Shown here: positions 24,362 through 35,389 of the stretch, one piece after another
Position numbering within the stretch: position 1 is the stretch's first letter
How the letters are laid out: every line of letters begins with the position of its first letter
Assembly (NCBI GenBank): GCA_030704615.1
Contig: CM060734.1
Coordinates: forward strand, 29,094,042-29,158,041
Origin: Takakia lepidozioides
Taxonomy: Eukaryota; Streptophyta; Takakiopsida; Takakiales; Takakiaceae
Direction: 5' to 3'
Length of the DNA stretch: 64,000 bases
Notes under the pieces: model-generated
Database searches by the model: none
What the model was told of the DNA's origin: nothing
Seen by the model: only the letters and a program-made list of their open reading frames with translations
Program-made: the position numbers and the translations under genes

Positions 24362-24713
24362 TGTCCCCCCTTAGGTGTTTTAACGGCTGAACTTTAAGTG
24401 GCTTCTCCGGAATCCTGCGTGGCATACAATGTTGGCCCACCATGTCTGGAAGCTTAAACTGTACTACTTGTTGTAAGCGCGTGCAAGCAAAATGAGTGAA
24501 CGCCCTGAACTCCTTAGCCGTATAGGTGAGAGGTGTGCCAATGACTTTGGAACAATGTAAGTATTTCCAGGCTTCATATCCTTTATAGAAAATATCATCA
24601 GGGCCCAATTTCTCTGTTGCCAAGTTGTTCCAAGCCAAATTAAACCATGAACAAAGTTGGGAATCCTTCTGCATCATGACTTTTGCATCATATAGGTACA
24701 TATGAGGTGGCAC
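24225..24713 (-). CDS. Unrecognised ORF upstream of integrase-like copy 1
   Basis: 162 codons beginning MPPHMYLYDAK. Aromatic-rich first half (WFNLAWNNLATEKLG, YKGYEAWKYLHCSK), then AKEFRAFTHFACTRLQQVV, and an acidic Ser-rich stretch followed by a basic KKRRG near the end. It overlaps the frame of the integrase exon, so it may be its upstream exon with a splice site I cannot fix. No family recognised. Confidence 0.35.
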   Translation of the reverse strand: MPPHMYLYDAKVMMQKDSQLCSWFNLAWNNLATEKLGPDDIFYKGYEAWKYLHCSKVIGTPLTYTAKEFRAFTHFACTRLQQVVQFKLPDMVGQHCMPRRIPEKPLKVQPLKHLRGDNDSDTTGSSEESFDMAEDYALQMAEKKRRGSPMPERLPRYQPQEG

Positions 24714-24827
24714 TGAAGGTAAGACCCAATGATTCCCACTGGAATAACTCAGAAATCATGATTGCATCTTCTGCTGCTCAATGTGATAACGTGCCATGAA
24801 ACAAGCAGCATAGTATAAGCCGGGGAA

Positions 24828-24893
24828 TGCTTGCGCGTGAGCCTGGCCGCGTGAGCCTGTGAGCCTGGCTAGGCTCACGCCACGTCAGCAAGC
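24828..24893. repeat. GC-rich inverted-repeat cluster
   Basis: Repeated GTGAGCC units face an inverted GGCTCACGCCACGTCAGCAA; the central palindrome is GTGAGCCTGGCTAGGCTCAC at 24,859-24,878. A related cluster is at 35,217-35,366, sharing AGGCTCACGCCACGTCAGCA. It marks the boundary between the unrecognised ORF at 24.2-24.7 kb and a spacer (24,900-25,266) in which I see no feature beyond a C-run near 24,926. Confidence 0.7.
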
Positions 24894-25266
24894 ATCCACG
24901 TGTTCAGGCCCTAATTCCGTGCTCCCCCCCCCCCTTTACCGCGGATCAGCTGTCGCCTATGTCCTAATTTTTTATCCCTCTTCATGGCCCCCACATGAAT
25001 ATTCTTTGTGGCCGAGAACAATGGCAGGTTTGCGGATGAATTATGATTGAGGTCATGACTTTGGAATGAGGAGATCGCCCACTAGAGAACTGAATATTAA
25101 AAGCAAACATTTTTTTTGGGCAAAGCAGTACATTCATTCCAACACACAAACATTTTTCAATTCCGCAATCCGAAGACCTATCCTAGGCAATCCCTAACTG
25201 TACTTACGGGAACGCGCAAAGAACTTGAAAAATAGTTTGGAGATGGAAGCAAAACCAAAACACAAT

Positions 25267-28200
25267 TTATTGAGCCTCGGTACTTGAACCTAAAGAAATA
25301 TTGGAGGTTTCAGAGGAACCACTTCCAGAGTTTACAGCAATATCATCTATGAATACAACAGCACATCCATGACGTTTTTTTTTTCCACGACCTTCATGGA
25401 GATGCGAATACAGTGTTTGTTCGGATAACACCCGTGCGCAAGCTTCCGCGTAAACCGGCAAGCGGTTGGATCTAGGGGGCTCGGGGACATGTAGTATCCT
25501 TGGAAACCGAAAGGTGTCTGCTGATTCGATGACTGGTGCTGAACTCTGCAAAGCAAGAAGAGGAATGGTGGTAGATGTTAACATCCAGATATAGACAACG
25601 AAAGCCACTATTTCTCGAATGGGAACGACACAAGGAAATGCAACATATTTTGCACGACTACACAAGAACTTACTCACACTCAAAATCGGAGTCCACGTCC
25701 AGATCCTCGTCAGGCGCTTCGGGCTCGTCCAGAAGTCCCTCTGTGGATGGGGCAGAAGTAGTGCCCGACTCAAGCTGACAAAGCTCGCTTGAGAAGAGCT
25801 CCGTATCAGATTCCATGCCGAAGAAGTGCCTTCCGGCGCTCTTGCAAGCATGAAAACATGCTCCTGCAAATCCAAGAAGAACGAAAAATAAAAACAGGGT
25901 TTCCCTAAGGTCACTGCCCATATGTCAAACACAATGTGAAGGGCCCCACCTGTGCCCATAGACAAGTCAACCACTCGTCCACCATGACGGCTGCATGTCT
26001 CCACCAAAGTCTGCATGAAAGCTGGAGATTTCTCCCGTGCACCTCTCCAAGGACACCAATCGACCTTTTCATAGTCCGACCCGAGTCGACGTAATTGAAG
26101 ATAACATCATCCTCCACAGGCTCGCAGGTGGGGTCAATGTGAGCTGCAAGGTCCTTCAACTGAAACTCAGCAACACCAGCAGGAAGAGTGTCCTTCCGCC
26201 TCACCAGGCACAAAGCTTCGAACACCCGTGTCTGTCAATAATCACGAAGAGAGCATGAGACAGAAGACATAACCCACCATTTTGATTTACCGAAAAACCA
26301 CGAAACATCAATTGAAAGAAACCAACTCACTTTCTGCCCCGGGAACTCGCCCTTCGTAAGAGGCAGAGTATTGATGCATGTCCAAGTTTTGATGACACGA
26401 AACCCGGAAGCTTTCATGTAGCTGAAAAGAGTTCTTCGAGCCGACATGTCCTTTGACTGCATGAGAAGAAGAGCCCCCGAGTCCGAAAGGAACTTGTTGC
26501 TGAACGAGAAAGCCCACTGCCAGTAACGAAAAAACCGATTTGTTCCAAGTCGGGGTCGAATTGGAAGGAAACACATCAGGGACAGGAAAACCGTCAGGAA
26601 TGTCCAGCACCACAAGGTCAGTCGCGTATGCCTGCTGAACTCCATTCACCCATTCCGGACTTTTTATGACCTACAGCCAAAAACATGAGACAGTGTAAGA
26701 AGCCCAATCCAAATCTAACAGGAGATCAATCCCCTGGACAAGCCACAACAAGCTGCCAAAACACAATTATTCATACAACAGTTTAGACATAAGTGTTCAC
26801 CTGAGTGAGGAACGAAACAAGCATGTCCCATGATTTCGAGGGCACCCCTTTGAATGTGGACTTCCTGGACTCCATCATTGCAAGAAAACTTTCATTCAGC
26901 ACCTTACGATTGAACTGGCCCAAAACCCTGGAGGGATGTTCTCTCGCCTCGAAAACTTGCTCCCTCGACTTTGATGTTCTCCTATCCCTCCTTTGCGGGA
27001 GAAGGCTGTCTTTCAGGAACCTCTGACGGTCCCTGTCCTTGCGGAGCTGCACTTTTCCCCTTCCCCTTCGGATCCCCGACAATCTTCCCCTTTTGTTTTG
27101 GAGTAACAGTTTTCTTGGGCTCTTTTGCAGCCAGAGCCGAAATGATTCTGTCATGGATGTCTTTGTCAGCCAATGGGGCAATCGCTGCGGCATTGTCGTT
27201 CAGGTTTCTCAAAACAACTTCATCGAATGGAGTGTCCTGTTTTGGCAGGTCGAGGTACCACCCACAGTCTCGGAAGTGCGCCCTGCTCCAGTCTTTGGCA
27301 ATACCAGCCGTGTACATTGTCTTGTCATTGGAGGGGTCAGCCCATGAATAGATGAAGTCTGGGTCATCGCTAAGATACTTTCCCGGTATGAGGATATGAT
27401 ACATATACCTGAATCACACACAAAAAACCCAGACAGTCATTCGATCAGAAAACGAAAAAGAACACACATCCGGAAAAAGATATTGAAATGCAGGAAGGCA
27501 ACACTGAGAAATCTACTTTTGAAATCCCGAATCAACCTTGCGTTGACGCAATGTTCATTCGAGCAGAAATGGGGAACACCAAATGATAATGTTGTATTGA
27601 TAGAGACAACGACTGAGAAGCGAAATTCAACATTGCTTCAACGCAAGGTTGTTTTCATTCAGAGAGGAAATGGAAAACACTGCCTGAAAACTACCATCTG
27701 ACTATGTACTGGTGCGGATATTCAACATTGCGTTGGCGCAATGTTGAAATCCTCTGTTGAAACACATGTCAATGCTATCTGATAATGATAAGTTTCCTAC
27801 AATTGTATGGAAATCGGGGGATGGCTGCGGGAAATTTCCAGCAATCCATACCGCCAAACAACCTTGCGTCAACGTAAGTCTGTTTGTTGGTACAGTGAAA
27901 GCTGTAAATAGCATTTCAAACCGACTCCAAACAGTCTTATGTTCATCTTGGCAGCATTGGAACTAGATTTGAACTGCCCAAAATCACAGGAAAAGCTACA
28001 TAGCCTGTCACTTCATCAACCTTGCGTTGACGCAAGGCTGATTTTCCTGTCAGTTTATCCCCTTTCACATTCAGAAAACGGCATTATGGGATACCCAGGT
28101 ATAGGTAAGTGAAACCAGGACAATGGGAAACAACCTTGCGTTAACGCAATGTTGCTCGACTGCACATGCAGAGCCCTCAGAGATCTCGCAAAGCACTGCA

Positions 28201-31200
28201 AATTCGCAATTCTTTATGGAAAGAACGACACAAGATTGCAGAAACATGCCCTTCAAGCACCAATTTTGATTCAAGGAGGTCACACCTGTACAACACTCGC
28301 TTCATTGCTTGCTCGCTGTTGTACTGGTTTTTGAATTCGTAAGACCTGGAGATTCCTTTCTCTTTCTCAAACTCCCTGAAGAAGCAGTTGTTCCAGACAG
28401 CGAGCTTCCATCTCCTGATATAGGCCTCCAGTGTGATCCGGGGGCAAGCCATCTGGATTTTGTAGTCTGCCATCGACTCAGCAAGTGCAGCCACTGCACG
28501 TTTTTCTAACTGCAACAAGAAAGCTCGTAAGAATTTAGGAGAGGTTACGAGCAACACAAATGTCTGAAAATGGTTTGGTGGAAACCTTACCTGGCTCCAG
28601 AATGTGGCTTTGTGTAGCCACTGGTCGAATGTGTGGTCGCTAACAACTCTTATTGCTTGTGTCTTCGGGTCCCTCTCTGGAGTTGGGAACATGTTCGTGT
28701 CTCTCACAAGAGGATCCGAATTCCATATCTCCAACCACCTGATTTTGGTTGCATTGTCCACCATTGAAATGGAAAGGCGATGTAGTTTCTCTTGAGTCAT
28801 TTCTGGCTTGGAGCCATACTTGTCATAGTGTGCTTTCACCTGCTCCAGAAATTCCGTGCCAAGACCTGGGTCTGCTATCCGGATCTGTTTGTCGAATGCA
28901 CTCATGAGGTTCTTCCTTTGATTATTCATCTCGAACTTCATCATGTCCTCAAGCCCAGTTGCAGACCGCTGCTCTTCTGTGTGGGAATCATAGTACTCTG
29001 CTTTCGCCTTCAATCCAGTTTCTGTTATTTCTTGCTGCATACATTACAGGTAAAAAGAATCAAACACTGGAATTTCTTCACAAAATTTGCAGTAACAACA
29101 GGCAAACAGGTGTCAAAAAGCTTACAGTGTACATGTAGTCAAGAAAAGCCTCCCTTGTCAAGCTGTACCATGTGCTTGTCTTCTTATCAGCACACCTCTT
29201 CATCTGCTGAGGATTGAGCACGTTCGTGAATGACTCCAGTGGCATCAGCCCTACCTTCTGGATGCGGAATAGAGTGTGGCATAGGTTGGTCGTCACATGA
29301 GATGTTTCATTGGACCTGGAAAAACCTTCAACTCATAAGATGATTTCAAATTGTCGAAACAAGGAACAGACACAAAGTTGGAAACTTACTTGTTTATGTC
29401 GTGCATGGCTGTCAAGAGCTGCGTGACACGTCCTTTGTGATCGAGAACCATGGAAACCACGCTCCAGTGCCATTCGATGTCGTCTGAGTGCAAGCTTGAA
29501 ATGTAATCCATCCAGGCAAGCAGTCTGTGGTTCCCATCCCAGACAAAAAACATCTTTCCCATGAATGCTTTTGTGGAGGCCTTTTTGGACAGCTTAAACT
29601 TGAACTCCCTGTTTACATCCCGCCAGCATGCATCCCAACCTTGCTCAATGTCCTCTGTTACAAGACACTCCTCTCCTTTCGTGTTCATAGTGGATACGTA
29701 GAACACTGCTGATCCCTTGACATAGCCGTGAACAAAGTCGTTCTTCAACTTTGTTATATCATTCCTCAATGCCGGTCGAACAGCGGGCATGGAGATCATC
29801 CTGCACAGCGGAATGACCAGGTTTCCGCCGGGAACCTCCATCGACAGAATCACCTTCAACGAGTTCATTTTTTGCCCACCCATTATCTTCTCAGCCTTGT
29901 CTTCATAGTTTCCCTCCAATGAGTCTTCCTCACCTTCACCTTCTGACGCGGCCAAATCTTCCCCCTCGGATTTCCTTTTTCTTTTCCTCTGCACAGAATG
30001 AATTATCTGTGAGTGACAGATTGAGCACCCATGGATCAACCTTGCTTTGACGCAAGGTTGATTATGGGGATGTAGTTTAGACTGAAAGGCATACAGGAAA
30101 GACTTTTGAAGCAAAAAAATGCTTTGCGTTGACGCAGGGTTCTTTTGGGAGCTTCAACTAATCAACTTTCCCTACCTTACAGTTCAGGGTATGAGAGATC
30201 GGACGCTTCCATTGAACAAAAAATCATCAAAACCAGCCTTGCGTCAACGCAATGTTGATTCCTGTGCGGCATCTGTTCGTTTCACTAGAAATTCTAACAT
30301 ACACCATGGAGGTTGGCATCAACCTTGCGTTGACGCAAGGTTGATTGCAAGCTCTCGGATCGGTGTTGAACAACACAAAAGCTACAGGAAAAGGAGATTG
30401 CTGTCTCTGCTTCTTCTTCAAACTTGATGATGCGTCGCAAGCATCCATGTCTGTCTAGCTTGATTGTAGTGCAGCATCTGCACTGTTTTGATGCCCAATA
30501 TATACACTTAGGAGGTCGACTTCAACCTTGCGTTGACGCAAGGTTGATGTCGACCTCAATGCTTAGCAAGAACCAGACAGAATCAGAGAGAGAGAAAGAG
30601 AGTTCATAGCCACCTCCGGTTTCTTCTTTGCACTTGATGATGCTCCTGACGCATTCAATCTTTCCATGTGTCTGGAGGTAGCATGCTTCCAAGGAGGTCC
30701 CGATGGTGCAAAACAAGGGCAGACGGCATCGTTTCCGCGTCCGCGTTTGTTCTCCCTGCTCTTGAAGACCTGTTTCTCTACTCGCAGTGCTTTCTCCCGA
30801 GCCCAGCTCACTTCCTCGTCCTCCCCCCCTTCTATTGGAGGTTGCTCATCGGTCGCCTCCGGGATCACTTGAAGACCTTCCTCTCCACACTGCGGTTGCA
30901 GAATCCTGTTTTGCCCTTCGTCTTCCTCTACGCCGGATGTTTCTTCTCCCATTCTAAGTTCCCGTCTCGCCTTCCTCATCCTCTCCTTAGCGCGGGCCCT
31001 TTGCTTGTTTGATGTGAAATAAAGTGTTCTTCGACGCTTGCTTCTCCCTCGGAATGGGGTCACCGTCTCTGCAGAATCCAGGGTTGCAAAGACAATTAGG
31101 AGAGGAGGGAAAGGAGATTCTGCAAGCCGGAGCGATAACCTGCAATTCTCTGTGAGGACGCCAAAAACTTCCGCTCCCACACAATTTGCATTCACAAGCA

Positions 31201-31201
31201 C
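25267..31201 (-). CDS. P2: ParB-like plus beta-class DNA methyltransferase fusion, spliced
   Basis: Probable nuclear DNA methyltransferase. Exons, 5' to 3': 31,201-30,563 (basic RARAKERMRKARRELR, acidic linker); a small exon near 30,470-30,400; 29,988-29,396 (VIPLCRMISMPAVRP, then FFVWDGNHRLLAWM, ParB-like; donor GTAAGT); about 29,310-29,140; 29,040-28,592; about 28,510-28,290; 27,410-26,800 (HFRDCGWYLDLP); 26,671-26,330 with LVVLDIPDGFPVPDVF in the place of motif IV and GALLLMQSK; 26,228-about 25,975 ending VVDLSMGTG; 25,870-about 25,680 (ACFHACKSAGRHFFGME); final exon to 25,267. Motif IV before motif I is the order of beta-class N4/N6 amino-methyltransferases, and ParB-methylase fusions are known in bacteria and phages. 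Motif IV reads DIPD instead of D/N/S-PP-Y/F/W, so activity is doubtful. At least two frameshifts. Assignment is by motif reading, not alignment. Confidence 0.65.
27533..28154. repeat. Palindrome array 2a in a P2 intron (6 copies)
   Basis: 24-bp palindromes start at 27,533, 27,628, 27,723, 27,859, 28,017 and 28,131. The consensus arms are CAACCTTGCGT and ACGCAAGGTTG around a TG, CA or TA centre. The copy at 27,723 is flanked to give perfect 12-bp arms around TTGG (27,721-27,748), with both arms changed together (CATTG and CAATG). The intron corresponds to the one carrying array 1a in P1. Confidence 0.93.
30037..30557. repeat. Palindrome array 2b in a 5' P2 intron (5 copies)
   Basis: Copies start at 30,037, 30,119, 30,234, 30,320 and 30,523. 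The last is embedded in a 46-bp palindrome (30,512-30,557) through outer arms GAGGTCGAC and GTCGACCTC. The intron, next to the exon with the ParB-like motif, corresponds to the array 1b intron of P1. Confidence 0.93.
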
Positions 31202-34200
31202 TGTCGGACTGTGAACTCTACTTTATGAAACAACATCGACATATGGCCTCCCAGGCCATGGGCTCCCTTGACGCGGACTTCTTCAGTGAGGACCACCCTG
31301 TGCCATTTTCTTACGAGGTGGAAGATGATGGTTTTGCGCTGGTGCATGAACACGTCCTCGCAACGCAGTTTCGGTTGGAAAATGGAACTCTATTCCTTCA
31401 AAGGGAAGTGTACGATGCCAATGGAAAACTGCTCAAGTACGTGTTTCCAAACCTTCGCATACTGCCCAGCCACACAATGGAGAGTGCCTCCAGGCAGATA
31501 CAGGGTGCTCAGTGCTCCTCTGAGACAGTCTGCAGGATCTTTCGTACTCCTGGCACGGCAGCATCAGTGGCCCAGGAGAAAACACCCGTGGTTGTCAAGA
31601 AGGAGACCGGTACCGTTAACCTGTAGTTTAGCTTTCGGACTCATCCTCCGATGACACATGTGCAATACCCCGCCCGTGGATCAGCCATGTCCACATGTAG
31701 AAGCAGATGTGGAGGAGATCACCAGTGTCATTCCTAAACTGAAAGCCATGGGTGGGATGGCAGGATTCAAGAGTGAGTTGAGGGGGATAGACTGGAGCAC
31801 TTTCAATATTCAGAGGGTGGCATTCTTGCCGGAATCTTTTGATGGTAATACTGTTTTCGAGCTGCCTCCTCCTGGTCGCGTGGGGGGCATTTCCAGTCTC
31901 CTGGAAGGAATGGACAAAAAGCACGATGGGCACCCTTGGTGCCGCACAAAAACCTCCAATATTCACAACAACGACAACCTCATATTCAGGCGAAATCTGT
32001 AATGGCACCTGAAATGCGAGAACATGAAATGCAGACACTTCGCATTGTCAGGTGTGCAAAACCAAAGCGAATGGGATGGTGTCAGTGAGAATCCATTCAA
32101 GCCTGGGGTGACACCACATACAGTAACACTTTTGTGTGCAAGTTCTGTAGGGTACCACCTTTGCTGCCTTGCTTTGTGTGGCGCCAGAATGTATTATGTG
32201 GTGCATCGATTCAAAACCCTGACTAGAGCCTGTGTCCATTTCGGTTTTCACACCCACCCTTGTCCAAGGGGGATTATAGGAGAGCGTTGACACAGTCTCG
32301 CGTCTGATAAGGCAAGAGTTGGATACCAATCCAACTGGAACCACATTTGCAATTGCCATGGGGGCGAGCAAGTCCTTTCTGGAAAGCCGTATTCTGTGTG
32401 CATCAAATTCGGTTGGAGGAATACTGGAGGGATCGGCTTTGGACACTGTTATGGACCATTTCCTCAACTTTGACTTCTCTCAAACATTAGGAATCAGGTG
32501 AACGCTTTAAGAATGGGCTCTGGGAGCCGAGGTTATATGGACAATATTATGGATTTGAAGAAAAGGAGCATGTATGACTACATCCAAGACAGCGTTTTCC
32601 CGGGACAAGGAGCCAGGAAAGTGTTCTTGTTCAAAATGTCCACAAAAGGTGAGGGCAGCGGGTTAAACGTATGCAGAAGGGTGGCGATCTTGGCAACTGC
32701 TATCCTTATGTTCGATCATGTCAAGGGTTTAAAGACTGGACCACAATGGCATGTCATGTTTACGACCCTGTGTACTAGCGGGTCATGACAATTGCAGTGT
32801 GTGACATGCAGTCAGAGGACCCAGATTCACAACAGCTCATGTGGGAAGCTCTCATTCGAGTTATGGCCTCCAATGGTCTCCCATCTCCCAATTTCGTTGG
32901 TTTCATGGCCGATAGTGCTCAAGCTAACTTCAACGCTGTCCGCATTGTGTTCGGGACGGGAGACCCAAATGGCCAATGCCTGGAAGAGAACGTACATGTC
33001 TTTTTTCCATTGGACACAATCCCTGGACAAACACACAAAGACATACATCAAGCCAGATATGCAGACTATGCATCGCCAACTGGCAACCAGTACAAAGACG
33101 CCAAAACTATGGGGAAGCGAATACATTGTTCAGACAATTCGTGCCTGGTGGTACTCATCTGAAGCGGCATCGAAGGACACATGAGGGCACTGCAAGACTG
33201 GTTCGCATTTTTGGCACTTCCGTTCCGACAGTGGGGAGCGGCCATGACAACGGTGAGTGGTTTGTATTCACCTTCGTTTGGGTGCTTCGGATATATCTTT
33301 CAGGGTCCAATCCTAATCGGCTTTCTGTTTTTTGCCTTGCAGCATATGTCCATTGAGGAGATGGCGGACATGCCTTCTTGCAATCTTGCAGAGACATGCA
33401 CAATGCCTGGTTGCAGCAATCCGGCAAAAAAGGGAGAGATTTGTTATGCGGCGACGGCCGATGACCTCATTCGTGCTCTGCAGCAGCAACCAGATATAGG
33501 TCATTCTTGAGGTGTGCCTTGTGGCAAAGGTCGGACAGGAGCGAGTTGATGTTGCGGGCAGCTGGAAGATCAGGGGATCCCAGCAAAATTCGCGGGCAGT
33601 GAGCATATGTGCAAATGGCACCCCTCTCGTGGGAAGAGTTCCCCATCTTGAAGGCTAAGAGAGATTCGGGCTTGCCAACGGAAATGGACACCCCTCCGTG
33701 ATCTGATTCAGATTCCCATAGGGCGGCACAGGGTGAACTTCTCGCGCCACGTGTTCCCGTGGATCAAGATGGAATTGGCGGAACAATCCACCTGTGAGGG
33801 CTACTCTGGCCCCAGACCGACCCCTGCATCAAGCATTGTCACCGCAATGGTGAAGACCAGAACGTGGTGCCGCATTAATCGAGTCCATGGGCTTGGACAG
33901 GTTTGGCTATAGAATGACCAGTGCTGGATCTCGTGTGAAATGCACGGTGATCAGGGCCACCAATCATGAAAAATGTACATCATTAATCTCCAGAGGGAAA
34001 GAACGCACTGCAGCTCCTACATTCACGGGTTTGTTTCTCCCTTACGGACAAGGCGAGGCAAAGAACCACAAGTTCTGGTTCTGCGCTGACGATTGTGGGA
34101 GATGTGTGCATGGTACAGTGAGGCCTTCCGTGGTAAGGAAGCCTACTCCACCAACCGTGTGGCCTGTGAAGATGGGCACAGGTCTCACTCACCGAGAGAT

Positions 34201-34713
34201 CGCAATGCTGGAAGAGGCGGGTTTCTCCCTAGCCAGACATTCCATTGCACGTGAAGGTGCTTCAAGTGGAAGCGGTTCACGGGTACCTCCGCCTGACGCT
34301 CACTTGTGGCCAACCAAACGGAATGGGAAGCTGGTTCGACGATTCCTTCCAACCGCAGAACACTACGGCAAAATTGAGTCCGCCAGAATGCTTCACGCTT
34401 GTGTTGCGGGAACAATGGAAGTGCCTGATCCAGGATATGGTCGGGTCTTCACCATGATCTCATCCACATCTGCGCTGCAGGACAGGACGTACGAAATCAC
34501 TGTTTCCAATTTTCCCAATTGTACATGTCCTGATTTTGTTGGTATGCTTTCAGTAGTTTGGGAAAGAGAGGGAAGTTCATACCGTGCAAACACCTTTACT
34601 TCGTCTTCTTGAGAAGGATGGTTTGTGATCCAAAGCGCGACTTCTTCATTCACCAAGCCACTATGAGTTTCAACGAAGTCAACACACTTCTACAGCGGGA
34701 TACAAACCCATAA
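31186..34713 (+). CDS. MULE-type transposase-like protein with SWIM zinc finger, decayed
   Basis: Member of a family I know from mosses, lycophytes and charophytes. In order: 31,186-31,626 and 31,658-32,002 (N-terminal, unrecognised); about 32,010-32,480 with a C...H zinc-like region, ARMYYVVHRF, LTRACVHFG and AIAMGASKSFLESRIL; 32,500-33,240 with the transposase core RVMTIAVCDMQSED (first Asp), NFVGFMADSAQANFNAVRIV (second acidic site), then FFHWTQSLDKHTKTYI in a shifted frame and IRAWWYSSEAAS; 33,340-33,510; 33,887-34,713 ending with a SWIM finger CTCPDF then PCKHLYFVF. Numerous one-base frameshifts and at least one in-frame stop. It starts head-to-head with P2, so the two share a short 5' region or overlap there. 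Probably a former or domesticated transposase. Confidence 0.65.
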
Positions 34714-34893
34714 AAATCTGTGTTTTCCTTGACTACAACTTGTAATGGAATGACTGTCAAGTCCAGTGACTCTCAATGTATGTCGTCTAACATCTTTGCT
34801 ATGCGTGGGTCAATGCATTTGTCGCATTGGTTTGTCATTCTCTTTTCATTAGCAAACACAAGAAACTACCTTCAGATAGACAGATGATCAAAT

Positions 34894-35127
34894 CAACCTC
34901 GTCTCAACACGAGGTTTACTTGAAGTTCTCCAAATCCTCCTTATGTTGACACAAGGATGATTTTAGTTCTCAGAAAATAACATCGTGTCAACACGAAGTT
35001 CATTTTTGTTCCAGGAAAACAACCTCGTGTTAACACGAGGTTTTGTTGAAGTTCTCCAAATCCCCCTTGTGTCGACACGAGGTTCATTTCAGTTCTACGA
35101 AATGAAGCTCCTGTTAACAGAAGGTTG
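34894..35127. repeat. Palindrome array 3: six units at a 42-bp period
   Basis: Units start at 34,894, 34,936, 34,979, 35,020, 35,062 and 35,104 (steps of 41-43). Each has a 22-24 bp palindrome with a GTTAAC, GTCAAC, GTTGAC or GTCGAC-type centre, best copy at 35,020 with arms CAACCTCGTGT and ACACGAGGTTT. The 18-bp interval is also related between units (GAAGTTCTCCAAAT-like), so this is a true tandem repeat, unlike arrays 1 and 2. It begins 180 bp after the end of the SWIM gene. Confidence 0.92.
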
Positions 35128-35216
35128 AACTCCAGGAAAGCCCAAAACCCTTCATCTGTTTCACCTTCATGTGGTGAAATCAGCAGTTGGGGGCTCCACG
35201 GTTATAGGCCCACCTT

Positions 35217-35366
35217 CTTTGTGGTGACGTGGCATGACCTGGACCAGGCTCACGCCACGTCAGCATCAACACCATGTCAGCAGCGTGAGCGTAGGCTCAC
35301 GCCATGTCATCATTGTGTGAGCGTACGCTCACACGCTCACGCGCCAGGCTCACGCGGTAGCGTCGT
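35217..35366. repeat. GC-rich palindrome cluster with TGACGTGG motifs
   Basis: Contains the perfect 20-bp palindrome GTGTGAGCGTACGCTCACAC at 35,315-35,334 and several AGGCTCACGC units, plus TGACGTGGC and GCCACGTCA. It resembles the cluster at 24,828-24,893. Q2 is interrupted at its edge. Confidence 0.75.
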
Positions 35367-35389
35367 TGGTATAATCCACAGCCCATGAC

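Noticed and set aside
30563-31201. Bacterial-type ParB operon or plasmid partition locus
   Set aside because: The gene is spliced, lies among plant-type retroelements and lacks a ParA partner.
34894-35127. CRISPR array
   Set aside because: Regular spacing is present, but the intervals are themselves related, no cas genes exist and the context is eukaryotic.
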